Positions 62,543-64,000 of a DNA stretch of 64,000 nt are shown here, in pieces. The first letter of the stretch is position 1, and each line of letters begins with the position of its first letter. Origin of the DNA: Bacteroidales bacterium (lineage in GTDB: Bacteria > Bacteroidota > Bacteroidia > Bacteroidales > FEN-979); contig JALNZC010000003.1 of NCBI GenBank assembly GCA_023229525.1, positions 96,938 through 160,937 on the forward strand, read 5' to 3'. Below the pieces are notes generated by a model that worked only from the letters and a program-made list of their open reading frames with translations, was not told the origin of the DNA and did no database searches. A program made the position numbers and the translations under genes.

Positions 62543-64000
62543 ATGAAAAAATTATCCTTTTTTATTTCTTTGTTTCTGCTTTTTAACAGCGCATCCTTTG
62601 CCCAGGTGGGCATCAACATTGACAACAGCGCCCCGGATCCATCGGCTATGCTCGATGTGAAATCTACTACCATGGGGATGCTCATTCCCCGTATGACCCT
62701 CACGGATCGCGATGCCATCAGTAATCCGGCAAACGGATTGCTGATCTTCTGTACCACTAACAATCAGTATTATTCCAACAAAGGAACCCCATCTTCCCCC
62801 AACTGGATCATGGTGAGTAGTCAATGGTTGTCTGCTGGTTCGGATATTTATTTCACCGGAGGGAAGGTTGGGTTAGGAATTCCCATTCCGGTGTACAATC
62901 TTGACGTCGTTGGGGATATCAACTTCTCCGGTACGATGCGAAAAAATGGACTTCCTGTTGTTACTGGTGTTTCCAGTGTCACTGCAACTCTTCCAATAAT
63001 CAGCAGCGAAGGGAATAATCCGAACATTTCGATCCCGCAGGCTAATTCCGTCACCAATGGGTTTCTCTCATTGACCGATTGGAATGCATTCAACAATAAA
63101 GTCTCCAGCCAGTGGACAACCAATGGCCTCAAGCTTTATTATGATCCCGGAAATGTAGGGATCGGAACAACGAATCCGCAAAGTAAAGTTGATATAGCCG
63201 GTAATGCAGTGATCGGTTCATCATATTCCGGTACCAGCACCGCACCAACAAACGGCTTGCTGGTGGAAGGTCAGGTTGGGGTGGGTACCACTTCACCTAA
63301 TGCTTCCGCAGTAATGGAATTAAACAGTACATCAACCGGATTCCTGCCACCCAGAATGACCATGGCACAAATGAATGCCATCAATTCGCCTGCCGAAGGT
63401 TTGACGATATACAACACAACCCTCAAAACCCTTTGCTGGTTTAATGGAACTTCATGGACGTATGTCCCGCAGGATGGAAAGTCATGTGGCACAATAAGCT
63501 ATGATGGGAAAACTTATGAGACGGTCATTATCGGCTTTCAATGTTGGATGAAGCAAAATCTCAATATCGGTAAGCGAATTGATGGAATTGTAGAGCAAAC
63601 CAATAATGACACCATTGAAAAGTACTGTTATAACGATGACGAAGCCAATTGTGATGTGTACGGCGGTTTGTATCAATGGGATGAGATGATGAACTATACT
63701 GCTTCAAGCAATTCAAACCCAAGTGGCCGTCAGGGGATTTGCCCGACAGGGTGGCATATTTCTTCAGACGCAGAATGGTGCCAGATGAAAACTTATCTGG
63801 AGGCAACTGTGAATTGCACTGCAATTGGATGGTGGGAAACGGATTTAGGGGGAAAGTTGAAAGAAACCGGTACCAACCATTGGGCATCGAATTCCGGCGC
63901 AACGAATAGCAGCGGATTTACGGCCCTTGGTCCTGGATTTTGGAATAGTGGCGCTTTTTACCATTTCAATGAGAGTGAAGGCTTCTGGACGGCTACTGAG
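62543..64000 (+). CDS. FISUMP-domain secreted protein (cut by window edge)
   Basis: An open frame of at least 486 residues to the window end. After the signal peptide (MKKLSFFISLFLLFNSASFA) two tail-fibre-like segments appear (SAMLDVKSTTMGMLIPRMTL and GNVGIGTTNPQSKVDIAG; then VMELNSTSTGFLPPRM). The C-terminal part has the FISUMP domain: VIIGFQCWMKQNLNIG, VYGGLYQWDEMMNY, GICPTGWHISSDAEW, LGGKLKETGTNHW and NSSGFTALGPGF. Such proteins are surface lipoproteins or fibre-like proteins; a target is unknown. The stop lies beyond the window. Confidence 0.85.
   Translation, partial: MKKLSFFISLFLLFNSASFAQVGINIDNSAPDPSAMLDVKSTTMGMLIPRMTLTDRDAISNPANGLLIFCTTNNQYYSNKGTPSSPNWIMVSSQWLSAGSDIYFTGGKVGLGIPIPVYNLDVVGDINFSGTMRKNGLPVVTGVSSVTATLPIISSEGNNPNISIPQANSVTNGFLSLTDWNAFNNKVSSQWTTNGLKLYYDPGNVGIGTTNPQSKVDIAGNAVIGSSYSGTSTAPTNGLLVEGQVGVGTTSPNASAVMELNSTSTGFLPPRMTMAQMNAINSPAEGLTIYNTTLKTLCWFNGTSWTYVPQDGKSCGTISYDGKTYETVIIGFQCWMKQNLNIGKRIDGIVEQTNNDTIEKYCYNDDEANCDVYGGLYQWDEMMNYTASSNSNPSGRQGICPTGWHISSDAEWCQMKTYLEATVNCTAIGWWETDLGGKLKETGTNHWASNSGATNSSGFTALGPGFWNSGAFYHFNESEGFWTATE

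Overview
The window looks like a chromosomal segment of a bacterium of the phylum Bacteroidota, probably an uncultivated Bacteroidales-type lineage. Support comes from the Bacteroidota promoter signature (TTTG, about 19-22 nt, then TAnnTTTG) in front of many genes, weak Shine-Dalgarno sequences, several secreted proteins with type IX secretion (T9SS) or gliding-motility-type C-terminal domains, DUF6089 and DUF2723 proteins, and the nadK-DUF6089-uppS-bamA-ompH-ompH gene order. Taxonomy below phylum is inference. Most of the window is ordinary housekeeping chromosome; no phage, integron, rRNA, CRISPR array or intact insertion sequence was seen.

Layout. 1-6100: the 5' end of dnaX, then a plus-strand run of a deacetylase-like protein, an acyltransferase of the GNAT/FemAB type, upp, a MacB-like permease and a RecD-like helicase. 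6240-11840 (minus): a beta-barrel protein, lepA and a large CHU_C-type secreted protein whose last codons are frameshifted. 11975-16012 (plus): spoT/rel, a Fur-family regulator and purA. 16016-20762 (minus): the rimP-nusA-infB operon with a strong leader hairpin. 20891-30058: secreted proteins (Ycf48-like propeller, a PID-CTERM-like small protein, a CotH-type protein, a CHU_C protein, a triple-motif peptide). 30117-37535: tRNA-Gln, a DUF2723 protein, lgt, a glycosyltransferase, dprA and a PrsW-like protein that seems to lack its catalytic residues. 37641-48830 (plus): rsgA, a CBS protein and the envelope cluster (single-POTRA outer-membrane protein, nadK, DUF6089, uppS, bamA, two Skp/OmpH proteins, an exported aminopeptidase P). 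48802-59031 (minus): GH13 enzyme, acyltransferase, nadB, sucB, a small lipoprotein, a T9SS cargo protein and sucA. 59032-60974: a gene-poor accessory spot with repeat arrays and a RelE/ParE-type toxin-antitoxin pair flanked by a 166-bp direct repeat. 60975-64000: two large secreted proteins, the second (FISUMP domain) running off the end.

How the genes work together. The 37.6-48.8 kb block builds the outer membrane: BamA and two Skp-like chaperones insert barrels, UppS makes the lipid carrier, and Lgt and the DUF2723 protein nearby modify exported proteins. The secreted proteins are cargo for that export route. SucA and SucB together make a 2-oxoglutarate dehydrogenase, implying an oxidative TCA cycle; NadB and NadK feed NAD(P).

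The most unusual feature is a set of short-period arrays, in which a strict 7-bp or 8-bp period is kept while the sequence of the unit drifts or switches. They sit in many gaps between genes (6141, 9037, 30204, 35488, 35717, 45941, 59283), and one octamer array appears to lie inside the sucB coding sequence, where it encodes the flexible linker. I cannot say from sequence alone whether these arrays have been described before.
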